Assembly: GCF_010820555.1 (NCBI RefSeq)
Contig: NZ_JAAIKD010000003.1
Span: forward strand, 186,001-250,000
Length of the DNA: 64,000 nt
Source: Psychroflexus aurantiacus
GTDB lineage: Bacteria; Bacteroidota; Bacteroidia; Flavobacteriales; Flavobacteriaceae
Reading direction: 5' to 3'
Made by a program: the position numbers and the translations under genes. The notes beneath the pieces are model-generated. The model made no database searches. It saw nothing but the letters and a program-made list of their open reading frames with translations, and was not told where the DNA came from. Below are positions 54,808-63,934 of the stretch, in pieces; position 1 is the stretch's first letter, and each line of letters starts with the position of its first letter.

Positions 54808-55806
54808 TTAGTCATCCAAAAGATCTGTATAATCCTTGATTGCCTCTTTTATTCTATTAGCTAGTTCGTTGTTACCGTCATTGTCCTCCGGACTTATTTC
54901 GATTGTACCATTTCCGTTAGCATCAGTCGCTACTGAGAGATCTACTGAATTTAAGGCAGACACTAAATCAAATTCGAAAATCACGGTGTTGTTGTTTTCT
55001 TCTGTAATGACTAGGTTTTGACCTGCATCTTCATAATCCACTTCAAATTCTTCACTGAAAGTATGGAAAAATTCGAATGCTGTTCCCGAAATGGTTCCCC
55101 TTATCAGGATAGACTTTTGATAAAGATCGCTCATCGGATTTTCACTTCTATCCATTTCAAACTCTAGTTCATCATATTCTCCTACTGGAATTTCTACTTC
55201 AACGACAGTTGTGACCTCTGAGTTCAAGTTGAGTTCGAATGGGCCTTCTAACTCAAACTCGTCTTCAGAATCGTATCGATCATCATTCGTATTCTCATCA
55301 TCATCGATTTCACAGCCTTCATCGTCGGTTTCGGTGGCATATACGCTAAAATCTGCTCTGAAGTAAATTTCAGTACCACTTTGCAATTCAATTTCATATG
55401 TATAAGGATCATCGTCATCGGTCTCCTCTTCTAATTCTCCTTGACAAAAAGCGTCGGCAGGATGGTTTTCTTCAAGATAAGCCAAAATTTCAGCCGGCAA
55501 TTCATCAAAATTGAGTTTTTCATCATCATTTTCACTTGAGCTGCCATCAGAATCATCGCTCACGCCAAATCCCTCGGCAAATTCTAATTCGATGTTTTTG
55601 ATATTGATCAGGAATTCTGCAACCTGGACATCAACTGCTGTTTTAGCAAAACTTGTAGTCTTATTCGCAGTACTTGAAGCCGTAGTTGCCTTAATTTCCA
55701 AATTTGACTTGGGCAGCATTTGCTGGTCTGTGTTTGAATCTTCTGATGAGCAGGAGATAAGAAACACGAGTACGAATAAGCCTGCTAGTGGTTTTAAAAT
55801 TTTCAT
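54808..55806 (-). CDS. Acidic lipoprotein with a PepSY-like domain inside a DUF4382-like frame
   Basis: 332 residues from ATG 55806. Lipobox LISC with Cys at 19, then a very acidic protein. The N-terminal (QVAEFLINIKNIELEF) and C-terminal parts (VEVEIPVGEYDELEFEM and ILIRGTISGTAFEF) resemble DUF4382-type surface lipoproteins. Between them (about 100-158) is a PepSY-like unit: LPAEILAYLEENHPADAF...YEIELQSGTEIYF. Runs of Asp/Glu could bind calcium. It has the CTTAGGGTA element 43 bases upstream. ATG 55842 would start inside the leader and is rejected. Domain names are from memory. Confidence 0.75.
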   Translation of the reverse strand: MKILKPLAGLFVLVFLISCSSEDSNTDQQMLPKSNLEIKATTASSTANKTTSFAKTAVDVQVAEFLINIKNIELEFAEGFGVSDDSDGSSSENDDEKLNFDELPAEILAYLEENHPADAFCQGELEEETDDDDPYTYEIELQSGTEIYFRADFSVYATETDDEGCEIDDDENTNDDRYDSEDEFELEGPFELNLNSEVTTVVEVEIPVGEYDELEFEMDRSENPMSDLYQKSILIRGTISGTAFEFFHTFSEEFEVDYEDAGQNLVITEENNNTVIFEFDLVSALNSVDLSVATDANGNGTIEISPEDNDGNNELANRIKEAIKDYTDLLDD

Positions 55807-55848
55807 AGTGTAAATGTTGTTCACTAGTAAAACAACATTCAACGCATC

Positions 55849-55857
55849 TACCCTAAG
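55849..55857 (-). promoter_or_regulatory. CTTAGGGTA element before the acidic lipoprotein
   Basis: Minus strand, 43 bases before ATG 55806; identical to the element before the lipoprotein at 53205. Confidence 0.45.
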
Positions 55858-55882
55858 CTAAATTTATTTTTTTTGAATAAAT

Positions 55883-58375
55883 CTAAAAACTAAATCCAAA
55901 ACCTCCGGTCACCCCAAAATTTCTGGCATCTGGTAGATCTTTGTAATTTCCTCTGAAGTGAAAATCTATCCTCAGTATTCTAAAAATATTATCCACGCCT
56001 AAACTATAAGACCAGTAAGGCTCTTTATCCGGGGCTCGTAAAACAGGGATGGTGGACGATGCATTTAGAAGCTGGTTTTCTTCTGAAATACTTCCGGAAA
56101 CGGCTCTTACTGAAATTATCTCCCTCAAATCCAGATCTCTTAACAGAGGGATCCTGGAAAAAAATCTTCCGTTGAAATTATGTTCAAAATTGACGCTTAA
56201 GTAGGTATCTGTCACAAAATCATAAAAATCCAAAAGCGGGAATGTACCCTGGATGGTGAAAAGGGTTTGATTTCCCGGAACGATATCCAGCAGGCTTAAG
56301 GGTACCGCTCCAAAGGTTTTTCCAAGTTCTACATTGGACACAAATTCACCAAAACCTCCAATCTGTATTGGCTGTCTGTAGTAAAATTGAATTTTTTCAT
56401 AATCAAAATCAGAAGTGGTTATAAAGCCTAAGCCTTTGGTATAATTGAGAAAGAACTCCGGATAGTCAGAATCGTTAATGGTGAGCCGTTCTACCCCGTA
56501 ACCTGTTGTTTCACGTCCAGGAGAAAATTGAATAATAGAAGAAATTTCAACCTGTTCAGTAACCGCCTTGGTTTCGGTGCGCTCTGGACTGGTGTAATAG
56601 GCCAGACTAAACTGATCTGAAGCTGATTCCAGGCTTTTAAAATTACCTTCAGCCCTAACTATAAAATTCCGAAAAGCCTCGAAACTCAGCGAAAGACTTG
56701 TTAAGTTTATACTGGTTAGATTGGTATTAGAACCCACTGTGAGTACCGAAGAGGAGGCTAAGTTTCTTCCAAGCACATCTGTGGTATTGGTAAGACTTGC
56801 TCCCAGCTGTTCAACATCTCTTCGGTTTCCCGCTCCCAGAATAAGCCTGGTTTTTGGATCTATCATCCATTTCCCCGATAAACCATATTTGAATTTATCA
56901 TCACCAAATCCATAAGCCAAAAAGCCTTGTAACCGCCACATGTCGTTTGGTGAAAAATAGGTTCTTCCCCCTACTCTTAAGCGAATCCCCTCAACCTCGT
57001 TATAACCAAAAGTAGAAAAAACCGGCCCAAAATCCCAGCCTTCTCTTTCCAGATAGCCTGTAGCCAAAACAGTTCCTATACTGTAGATGCGTTTAAAAGC
57101 ATCAACCGTCTTTAGGGTATCCAGCATTTTATAAACCTGCCGCTCGTCATTATTGAGGTCTTCCTGCCTGTTTTGAGCCCAGAAGTCCTCATCTCTGTTA
57201 TAAACTTGTTCATTAAAAACTTCGGGCTCATAGTTATAAAACGATTTTGCTTTAGGCTGATCGAACTCGTAATTATCATAAAGCGTCGTGCGTTTGCCAT
57301 AAACACCTCGCGAATCTTCTTTCTTATTAAAGGAAAAATCTGTCATAAACAAATCCTTGGTGATGAGGAAAACCGAATCGTTTAGAACATCAAATTCCTG
57401 TTCTATATAGACATCTTTCACCCAGTTGATGTTGGCCCCTTTGGCCATCGAAAGATTGATTTTCTTGATGGCCCAGGTTGTATCATTGACCCAGAAATCA
57501 CCTTTAAAATTCAATTCTCCTTTACGCCTGGGATAAAAAACAATATTGTAAGACCACTTGTCGTCAATAAACGTACTGTCCGTCAATATGTAATTATAAT
57601 TATCTATGCCTGTGGTGGATAAAGGACTCACGAAACTCTTATCAAAGAATTTCAAGTAGTTGTCATAGATGTTGTATTCAGCATAAAGGTCTTTGATAAA
57701 AGCAATAAGGCTTTGATTGTTGCTGAAGCCCGCATTTTTATTGCCTGTAAGTATTTCTTTTTCAAGGTCTAAAACATTGCTGCCATACACCTGGTAGGTG
57801 GCCTCATTTAGATATATAGGCAGGTAGGTTTTCCCGGTAACCGTATTGGTATCCAGGTCATCAAAAATGAATTCCATACCATTGAAAACCTTTGAATTTA
57901 TAAGCGAACTGTCTATAGTATTCAGATCAAATTCAAGTTTTTCATATTTATCGTATTGGTATTGATCGAATTTCTTAAGCCCGTTATCAGGCTTATTTTT
58001 CCAGATTTTTCTCAGAATCTCAAGGGCTGGGTTGTTCTTTTTGGAGGTTTTTCCTGAATAGATCATGACCTCACTTAATTCTGATGAATTTTCGGCAAGC
58101 TCGACTTCAATAGAATAGGTAGAGCTTTTTTCCAGAGGATATGTTAAAGTTTCGAAGCCCATAAAGGAAAACTCCAGAACGGAATAGTCGTTTTCGGATT
58201 GAAGGTAAAATTTCCCGTTTTCGTCAGAAATGGTTCCTTCAGAGGAATTTGAAAAATAGACGTTTACATACGGGATCGGATTTCCGTAAGTGTCTTTTAC
58301 ATAGCCACTTACTTTAGTCTGACCAAAAGAAACAAAAGAGAGGAATAGTACTACAAGGGTAAATATGTGTTTCAT
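55883..58375 (-). CDS. Outer-membrane protein with CarboxypepD_reg-like and DUF5686 domains
   Basis: 830 residues. Signal peptide about 1-18, a CarboxypepD_reg-like beta domain (about 20-100, VSGYVKDTYGNPIPYVNV), then a long DUF5686 region ending in a beta-barrel-like sequence with terminal Phe. No plug domain and no TonB box, so it is not a TonB receptor. Function unknown; the family is widespread in Bacteroidota. A gap of 76 bases separates it from the acidic lipoprotein downstream. Confidence 0.85.
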   Translation of the reverse strand: MKHIFTLVVLFLSFVSFGQTKVSGYVKDTYGNPIPYVNVYFSNSSEGTISDENGKFYLQSENDYSVLEFSFMGFETLTYPLEKSSTYSIEVELAENSSELSEVMIYSGKTSKKNNPALEILRKIWKNKPDNGLKKFDQYQYDKYEKLEFDLNTIDSSLINSKVFNGMEFIFDDLDTNTVTGKTYLPIYLNEATYQVYGSNVLDLEKEILTGNKNAGFSNNQSLIAFIKDLYAEYNIYDNYLKFFDKSFVSPLSTTGIDNYNYILTDSTFIDDKWSYNIVFYPRRKGELNFKGDFWVNDTTWAIKKINLSMAKGANINWVKDVYIEQEFDVLNDSVFLITKDLFMTDFSFNKKEDSRGVYGKRTTLYDNYEFDQPKAKSFYNYEPEVFNEQVYNRDEDFWAQNRQEDLNNDERQVYKMLDTLKTVDAFKRIYSIGTVLATGYLEREGWDFGPVFSTFGYNEVEGIRLRVGGRTYFSPNDMWRLQGFLAYGFGDDKFKYGLSGKWMIDPKTRLILGAGNRRDVEQLGASLTNTTDVLGRNLASSSVLTVGSNTNLTSINLTSLSLSFEAFRNFIVRAEGNFKSLESASDQFSLAYYTSPERTETKAVTEQVEISSIIQFSPGRETTGYGVERLTINDSDYPEFFLNYTKGLGFITTSDFDYEKIQFYYRQPIQIGGFGEFVSNVELGKTFGAVPLSLLDIVPGNQTLFTIQGTFPLLDFYDFVTDTYLSVNFEHNFNGRFFSRIPLLRDLDLREIISVRAVSGSISEENQLLNASSTIPVLRAPDKEPYWSYSLGVDNIFRILRIDFHFRGNYKDLPDARNFGVTGGFGFSF

Positions 58376-58439
58376 TGATCAAAAAAAGCTTCAGATGTAA
58401 TGTTATACAAATGAAGCTTAATTTATAATTTGATTTATG

Positions 58440-59417
58440 TTAAATATATAAAACTTTTTTAACGGCTTTTATAACATCATCACTATTAGGTAACCACTCT
58501 TTTAAAAGACCTGGGGAATAAGGTGCAGGAGTATCTGCTGTATTAAGTTTTATAATGGGAGCATCCAGGTAATCGAAGGCTTCATTTTGAACTTTATAGG
58601 TGATTTCAGTCGCTACATTTCCAAAGGGCCAGGCTTCTTCAAGAATCACAAGTCTATTGGTTTTCTTTACAGATTTCAAGATAGCCTCGTAATCCAAAGG
58701 CCTTACAGTTCTTAAATCTATAATCTCACAGGAGATATCCTCTTTTTCAAGTTCCTCTGCTGCTTTGTAAGCTTCTTTTATAATCTTTCCAAAAGAAACT
58801 ACAGTGACATCTGTGCCCTCTCTTTTAATGTCGGCTTTCCCTAGAGGAATCGTGTATTCTTCTTCGGGAACTTCACCCTTATCACCATACATTTGCTCGC
58901 TTTCCATAAAGATAACAGGATCGTTATCTCTGATGGAAGATTTCAAAAGTCCTTTGGCATCATAAGGATTGGAAGGGATCACCACTTTCAGACCTGGAGT
59001 ATTTGCAAACCAGTTTTCAAAAGCCTGCGAATGCGTAGCCCCCAGCTGACCGGCAGATCCGGTAGGACCTCTAAACACAATAGGAATATTGAATTGTCCG
59101 CCAGACATTTGTCTCATTTTCGCGGCATTGTTGATGATTTGATCTATACCAACCAATGAGAAGTTGAAGGTCATGAATTCAATAATAGGACGGTTACCGT
59201 TCATCGCAGAACCAATACCAATTCCAGAAAAACCCAGTTCTGAAATGGGAGTATCAATGACTCTCTTTTCTCCAAATTCGTCCAGCATACCTTTGGATGC
59301 TTTATAAGCGCCATTATACTCTGCCACTTCTTCACCCATCAGGTAGATAGATTCATCAGCACGCATCTCTTCACTCATTGCTTCTACAATAGCTTCTCTA
59401 AATTGAATTGTCCTCAT
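58440..59417 (-). CDS. pdhB: Pyruvate dehydrogenase E1 component, beta subunit
   Basis: 325 residues. Thiamine-diphosphate-dependent E1-beta, which with E1-alpha decarboxylates pyruvate in the dehydrogenase complex. Blocks: REAIVEAMSEEM, YLMGEEVAEYNGAYK, FRGPTGSAGQLGATHSQ and EAWPFGNVATEI. The E1-alpha gene (pdhA) is not visible beside it. Some related E1-beta act on branched-chain 2-oxo acids; the YNGAYK block favours pyruvate. Divergent from etfBA. Confidence 0.93.
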   Translation of the reverse strand: MRTIQFREAIVEAMSEEMRADESIYLMGEEVAEYNGAYKASKGMLDEFGEKRVIDTPISELGFSGIGIGSAMNGNRPIIEFMTFNFSLVGIDQIINNAAKMRQMSGGQFNIPIVFRGPTGSAGQLGATHSQAFENWFANTPGLKVVIPSNPYDAKGLLKSSIRDNDPVIFMESEQMYGDKGEVPEEEYTIPLGKADIKREGTDVTVVSFGKIIKEAYKAAEELEKEDISCEIIDLRTVRPLDYEAILKSVKKTNRLVILEEAWPFGNVATEITYKVQNEAFDYLDAPIIKLNTADTPAPYSPGLLKEWLPNSDDVIKAVKKVLYI

Positions 59418-59517
59418 TTATTTATATTTGCTTTTATTAAAAAAGAAAGACAAAAATAGCAATTCAAAATTCTATATCCCATAAGAATCTTATAAAAATT
59501 TTATTATGCATGCATAG

Positions 59518-59545
59518 TATTTTTGAGTCAAAACTACTATATTTG
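59518..59545 (+). promoter_or_regulatory. Two candidate etfB -7 boxes
   Basis: TATTTTTG at 59518-59525 and TATATTTG at 59538-59545, the latter 26 bases before the etfB ATG. Confidence 0.55.
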
Positions 59546-59571
59546 TCATATTCAAGAAAAAAACCAAAATC

Positions 59572-60318
59572 ATGAAAATATTAGTATGTATTAGCCATGT
59601 TCCTGATACGACTTCCAAAATCAATTTTGTTGAAAATGACACAAAATTCGACACCAGTGGAGTCCAGTATGTCATTAATCCAAACGACGAATTTGGGTTA
59701 ACACGAGCGATGTGGTTTAAAGAAAAACAAGGCGCTACCGTAGATGTGGTAACCGTGGGCGGTAAAGATACAGAACCTACGATAAGGAAATCCTTGGCTA
59801 TTGGTGCAGACACCGCTTACAGAGTGGATACCGAACCTTTAGATGGTTTTCAGGTAGCAAAGGAACTCGCGAAGGTCGCTAAAGATGGAGAATATGATTT
59901 AATCATTGCAGGAAGAGAATCTATCGACTACAACGGCGGGATGGTTCCGGGAATGCTAGCCAAATTAATAGGCGCTAACTTTATAAACACCTGTGTAAGT
60001 CTTGAGGTTGAAGGTGACACGGCCACTGCTGTAAGAGAGATTGATGGTGGTAAGGAAACCCTAAAATCTTCTTTGCCACTGGTGATTGGAGGACAAAAAG
60101 GGCTTGTAGAAGAGAGCGATCTTAAAATTCCTAACATGAGAGGAATCATGATGGCCAGGAAAAAGCCTTTGAATGTCATTGAACCGGTTTCTGCAGATGC
60201 TTTAACTGAGTCTAAACACTTCACAAAGCCAGAACCTAAAGGGGAAGTTACCCTAATCGATCCGGATAATCTGGATAAATTAATCGACTTACTTCACAAC
60301 GAAGCAAAAGCTATATAA
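59572..60318 (+). CDS. etfB: Electron transfer flavoprotein beta subunit
   Basis: 248 residues. Beta subunit of the soluble FAD heterodimer that passes electrons from acyl-CoA and related dehydrogenases to the quinone pool. Visible: ILVCISHVPDTTSKINF at the start, YVINPNDEFGLTRAM, AGRESIDYNGGMVPGMLA, and the LPLVIGGQKGL and PNMRGIMMARKKPL blocks. etfA follows 18 bases later. Confidence 0.96.
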   Translation: MKILVCISHVPDTTSKINFVENDTKFDTSGVQYVINPNDEFGLTRAMWFKEKQGATVDVVTVGGKDTEPTIRKSLAIGADTAYRVDTEPLDGFQVAKELAKVAKDGEYDLIIAGRESIDYNGGMVPGMLAKLIGANFINTCVSLEVEGDTATAVREIDGGKETLKSSLPLVIGGQKGLVEESDLKIPNMRGIMMARKKPLNVIEPVSADALTESKHFTKPEPKGEVTLIDPDNLDKLIDLLHNEAKAI

Positions 60319-60336
60319 CTTTTAAAAACTAATAAA

Positions 60337-61305
60337 ATGTCAATTTTAGTATATACAGAATCAGAAAATGGCAAGCTTAAAAAAGCAGCTTTTGAAGTTG
60401 CTTCTTTTGCCAAAGGAATTGCAGACTTAATGAACACCAGCGTAACAGCGGTAACGATTAATGCGGAAAACGTTGATGAACTTAAAACCTATGGCGTTGA
60501 AAAAGTTTTGAAAGTCTCTAACGATAAACTCTCAAAATTTAATGCCGATGCGTATGCTGAGGTTATTACCCAGGCTTCCAAAAAAGAAGACGCCAAGGTA
60601 GTCGTGGTGAGTCAAAGTGCTAATGCGAAATATTTAGCGCCATTACTGGCTGTAAATCTAGAGGCTGGTTATGCTTCCAATGTGGTTACCTTACCAGTAC
60701 TGGACCAGGGCTTCGTGGTAGAACGTACCGCTTTTACCAACAAAGCCTTCAATATGACTTCCATTTCTACCGAGGTCAAGGTCTTAGGTTTATCCAGCAA
60801 TGCCTTCGGACTTAAAGAAAACGAGGTATCCATTACTGAAGAAGACTTTTCACCAGACTTATCTGAGGATAATTTCGGCATCGATGTGCAATCTGTCGAC
60901 AAGAATAAAGACAAAGTCAGCATCGCAGATGCAGAAGTTGTTGTTTCCGCAGGACGTGGTATGAAAGGTCCTGAAAACTGGGGGATGATTGAAGAACTTG
61001 CTGACGTGCTTAATGCCGCGACAGCCTGTTCCAAGCCCGTAAGTGATATGGGATGGAGACCTCACAGTGAACACGTAGGGCAAACAGGGAAACCAGTTGC
61101 TACGAACCTGTACATCGCTATAGGAATTTCCGGAGCGATACAACATCTTGCAGGTATTAGCGCATCCAAAAATAAAGTAGTAATCAATTCAGATCCGGAA
61201 GCCCCTTTTTTCAAGGCAGCTGATTATGGAATAGTTGGTGACGCTTTTGAAGTTGTTCCACAATTGATCGAAAAACTCAAGGAATTTAAGGCGAATAACT
61301 CATAA
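60337..61305 (+). CDS. etfA: Electron transfer flavoprotein alpha subunit
   Basis: 322 residues. Alpha subunit that carries FAD. The C-terminal FAD block is clear: VVSAGRGMKGPENWG, then GWRPHSEHVGQTGK and NLYIAIGISGAIQHLAGI. Operon with etfB; a strong hairpin terminator ends it. Confidence 0.97.
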   Translation: MSILVYTESENGKLKKAAFEVASFAKGIADLMNTSVTAVTINAENVDELKTYGVEKVLKVSNDKLSKFNADAYAEVITQASKKEDAKVVVVSQSANAKYLAPLLAVNLEAGYASNVVTLPVLDQGFVVERTAFTNKAFNMTSISTEVKVLGLSSNAFGLKENEVSITEEDFSPDLSEDNFGIDVQSVDKNKDKVSIADAEVVVSAGRGMKGPENWGMIEELADVLNAATACSKPVSDMGWRPHSEHVGQTGKPVATNLYIAIGISGAIQHLAGISASKNKVVINSDPEAPFFKAADYGIVGDAFEVVPQLIEKLKEFKANNS

Positions 61306-61321
61306 TTTTTATAAATTGTAC

Positions 61322-61377
61322 CCCTTTAAAGGGCGGTCTAATTTTTAAGCAGCCCTTATAAATTAGACCGCTTTTTT
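61322..61377 (+). terminator. etfA terminator, possibly attenuating the bfn gene
   Basis: 12-base perfect stem GCGGTCTAATTT (61333-61344) with AAATTAGACCGC (61360-61371), then a T run to 61377. A self-complementary CCCTTTAAAGGG (61322-61333) precedes it. The bfn ATG is only 17 bases further on. Confidence 0.85.
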
Positions 61378-61394
61378 ATTCAACACAATGTAGT

Positions 61395-62012
61395 ATGAGC
61401 TTAGCTAGACTTAGCATAAAAGGAATTTCTTATAGTCAAACTCAAAACGGAGCTTATGCTTTGCTTTTAAGTGACATGGACAGCAATAGGCAACTGCCTA
61501 TCGTCATTGGTGCATTTGAGGCGCAATCTATCGCTATTGCCCTGGAAAAAGAAATAAAGCCTCCACGTCCCCTAACCCACGACTTATTCAAAACCTTTGC
61601 AGACCGGTTTCAAATTCTTGTCAAGCAAGTGATTATACATAAACTTGTAGACGGTATTTTTTACTCGAGTTTAATTTGTGAGAGAGATGGTGTTGAAGAA
61701 ACTATAGATGCCAGAACAAGTGATGCCATTGCGCTTGCATTGCGATTTGATGCTCCTATTTACACCTATAAAAACATACTGGATAAAGCAGGAATATTTC
61801 TCAGCGATAAAAATCAGGATACAGATATTTATAGTTCAGATCATATTCAACATACTGGTGACGTTGAGCAGCAGGAGAAAAAATCCTCTTTTAAAAGTGA
61901 ATTTAGCCAGATGACCACCAAAAAACTCAACGAACTTTTAGAAAAAGCTGTGAATGATGAAGACTACGAAAGAGCAGCAAAAATTCGTGATGAAATTTCT
62001 AAACGAAGCTAA
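61395..62012 (+). CDS. Bifunctional nuclease family (DUF151) protein with UVR motif
   Basis: 205 residues. The N-terminal DUF151/BFN domain (about 1-135) has LSDMDSNRQLPIVIGAFEAQ and DARTSDAIALALRF; the last 40 residues form a UvrB/UvrC-type motif (KLNELLEKAVNDEDYERAAK). BFN proteins in plants have nuclease activity; bacterial members are uncharacterised. The gene begins 17 bases after the etfA terminator, leaving no room for a separate promoter except inside it. The nupC-like gene follows 3 bases on. Confidence 0.85.
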   Translation: MSLARLSIKGISYSQTQNGAYALLLSDMDSNRQLPIVIGAFEAQSIAIALEKEIKPPRPLTHDLFKTFADRFQILVKQVIIHKLVDGIFYSSLICERDGVEETIDARTSDAIALALRFDAPIYTYKNILDKAGIFLSDKNQDTDIYSSDHIQHTGDVEQQEKKSSFKSEFSQMTTKKLNELLEKAVNDEDYERAAKIRDEISKRS

Positions 62013-62015
62013 CGA

Positions 62016-63707
62016 ATGAAAAACTTTACCTGGGCACTTTTAATGTGTCTCCCCAGCCTGCTTTTTGCTCAATCTTTTCAAGGTACTTGGAAAATTGAAC
62101 TCCAGGAAGATCAAGATTCTACGTTTTATTTTGAAAATCAGCAAAGCATCACTTTCAAAGATTCGTTGTTCAGCATTGTTCATGAACAAAAGGATTTAGT
62201 TTATACAGGTCGTTTTGAAACCAGACAGGATTCTATAATCTTGAGCCCCGCCCTTTCCTCTGTTGATGATATTAAATTCGGGATTCAATCTAAAGCCGAC
62301 TCTTTGATTAGTCTCACTTCTGATACATTTCAGCTTCAGCTGAAAAAAACATTCTCAACTCCTATGCTTCAGGAGGAGAAGGTAGCGAAAGTCATCGCTC
62401 CCAATGGGGAATTCAGTTTCAATAGTTTATGGAGAGGTGTTCTTGGCATGTTGAGCCTTCTGCTTATCGCCTATCTTTTAAGTAAAAACAAGAAAGCAAT
62501 CAACTGGAAAACGGTGGGTATTGGCTTACTTGCCCAGCTCATATTAGCTATTGGTGTCTTAAAAATCCCATTCATTCAATCAACCTTTGAATTTGTTGGA
62601 AATATTTTTGTGAAAATCTTAGATTTTACAGCTGCCGGGAGTAAGTTTCTTCTTGGCGATTTGATGGATACCAGTACCTACGGATATATCTTTTTGTTTC
62701 AGATTCTACCGACAATCATTTTCTTTTCAGCACTAACCTCAATACTATTTTACCTAGGAATAATTCAGAAAATAGTGAAAGCCCTGGCCTGGATACTTAC
62801 CAAACTGCTGGGGATATCCGGAGCGGAAAGCCTAAGTGTTGCCGGTAATATTTTTCTGGGCCAAACCGAAGCCCCCTTAATGATTAAAGCTTATTTGGAA
62901 CGCATGACGCGTTCAGAAATACTTCTGGTCATGATTGGCGGCATGGCCACTGTAGCAGGCGGCGTTCTGGCGGCCTACATTGGATTTCTTGGAGGAGACG
63001 ATCCCGTTATGCGTTTAGCTTTTGCAAAACATTTATTGGCGGCCTCCGTTATGGCCGCTCCCGGCGCTATCGTTATTTCAAAAATTTTATACCCTCAACA
63101 GGCTGACGTCAATACAAGTGTGGAAGTGTCTTCAGAAAAAATAGGCTCCAATATTCTCGATGCGATTGCCAATGGAACAACTGAAGGCCTTAGGCTTGCG
63201 GCCAACGTAGCAGCTATGCTTTTGGTTTTTGTCGCTTTAATCGCTTTTATCAATTATGGGTTCGAAAAAATTGGTGAATTAACCAACCTCAATGCGATTG
63301 TTGCAGAATATACACCCTACCCTAAATTTTCTCTGGAATCTGTGTTAGGCATTATTTTCGCTCCGCTGATGTGGCTGATTGGTGTTGCCAAAGAGGATGT
63401 GATGCTGATGGGACAACTGCTCGGTATCAAGCTTGTGGCCAGCGAATTTGTAGGCTATATCCAACTTGCTGAACTTAAAAACACAGCCAATGTCATGAGT
63501 TTAAATTTTGAAAAATCTGTCATCATGGCCACGTATATGCTATGTGGATTTGCAAACTTTGCCTCTATAGGAATACAAATTGGAGGTATAGGTTCTTTAG
63601 CTCCGGGACAGCGTAAAACGCTTTCCGAATTCGGGATCCGGGCTTTGATTGGTGGAACACTAGCTTCGCTCATGTCTGCCACCATTGCCGGAATGATCAT
63701 AGGCTAA
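62016..63707 (+). CDS. NupC-type nucleoside transporter with secreted N-terminal domain
   Basis: 563 residues. The C-terminal 420 are a concentrative nucleoside transporter of the NupC/CNT family with about ten hydrophobic segments, motif GNIFLGQTEAPLMIKAYL and the FANFASIGIQIGGIG end. Before it, a signal peptide (ending LLFAQ) and about 120 residues of lipocalin-like beta domain (FQGTWKIEL...) are fused in one frame. Flavobacterial CNT proteins often show such an extension. Coupled to bfn (3-base gap). Nucleoside specificity is unknown. Confidence 0.85.
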   Translation: MKNFTWALLMCLPSLLFAQSFQGTWKIELQEDQDSTFYFENQQSITFKDSLFSIVHEQKDLVYTGRFETRQDSIILSPALSSVDDIKFGIQSKADSLISLTSDTFQLQLKKTFSTPMLQEEKVAKVIAPNGEFSFNSLWRGVLGMLSLLLIAYLLSKNKKAINWKTVGIGLLAQLILAIGVLKIPFIQSTFEFVGNIFVKILDFTAAGSKFLLGDLMDTSTYGYIFLFQILPTIIFFSALTSILFYLGIIQKIVKALAWILTKLLGISGAESLSVAGNIFLGQTEAPLMIKAYLERMTRSEILLVMIGGMATVAGGVLAAYIGFLGGDDPVMRLAFAKHLLAASVMAAPGAIVISKILYPQQADVNTSVEVSSEKIGSNILDAIANGTTEGLRLAANVAAMLLVFVALIAFINYGFEKIGELTNLNAIVAEYTPYPKFSLESVLGIIFAPLMWLIGVAKEDVMLMGQLLGIKLVASEFVGYIQLAELKNTANVMSLNFEKSVIMATYMLCGFANFASIGIQIGGIGSLAPGQRKTLSEFGIRALIGGTLASLMSATIAGMIIG

Positions 63708-63879
63708 TACACGTTTCTGAAAGGAAAATTGGCAAAACTCAATACACACCAGAACAGTTCAGCTTAATAAGCATCTCCTTATTTTCTAAAGGCGTTTTTA
63801 GCTGGTATCCAATTAAGTAGTTCACTCCACCAACCGGGAAGTCTAACTCATATCTACTAGTTTTCCATGTCAAAAACAG

Positions 63880-63913
63880 AAAATTCCCAACGTAAAATAT
63901 CGGGAATTTTTTT
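63880..63913. terminator. Intrinsic terminator, both directions possible
   Basis: AAAATTCCC (63880-63888) pairs with GGGAATTTT (63902-63910), followed by T run on the plus strand; the A run lets it also end a minus-strand gene. Confidence 0.65.
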
Positions 63914-63934
63914 GATGAGCAGAGGATTGGTTTC

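Noticed and set aside
59490-59813. Minus-strand 107-codon frame over etfB
   Set aside because: Antisense shadow, overlaps the etfB promoter and start.
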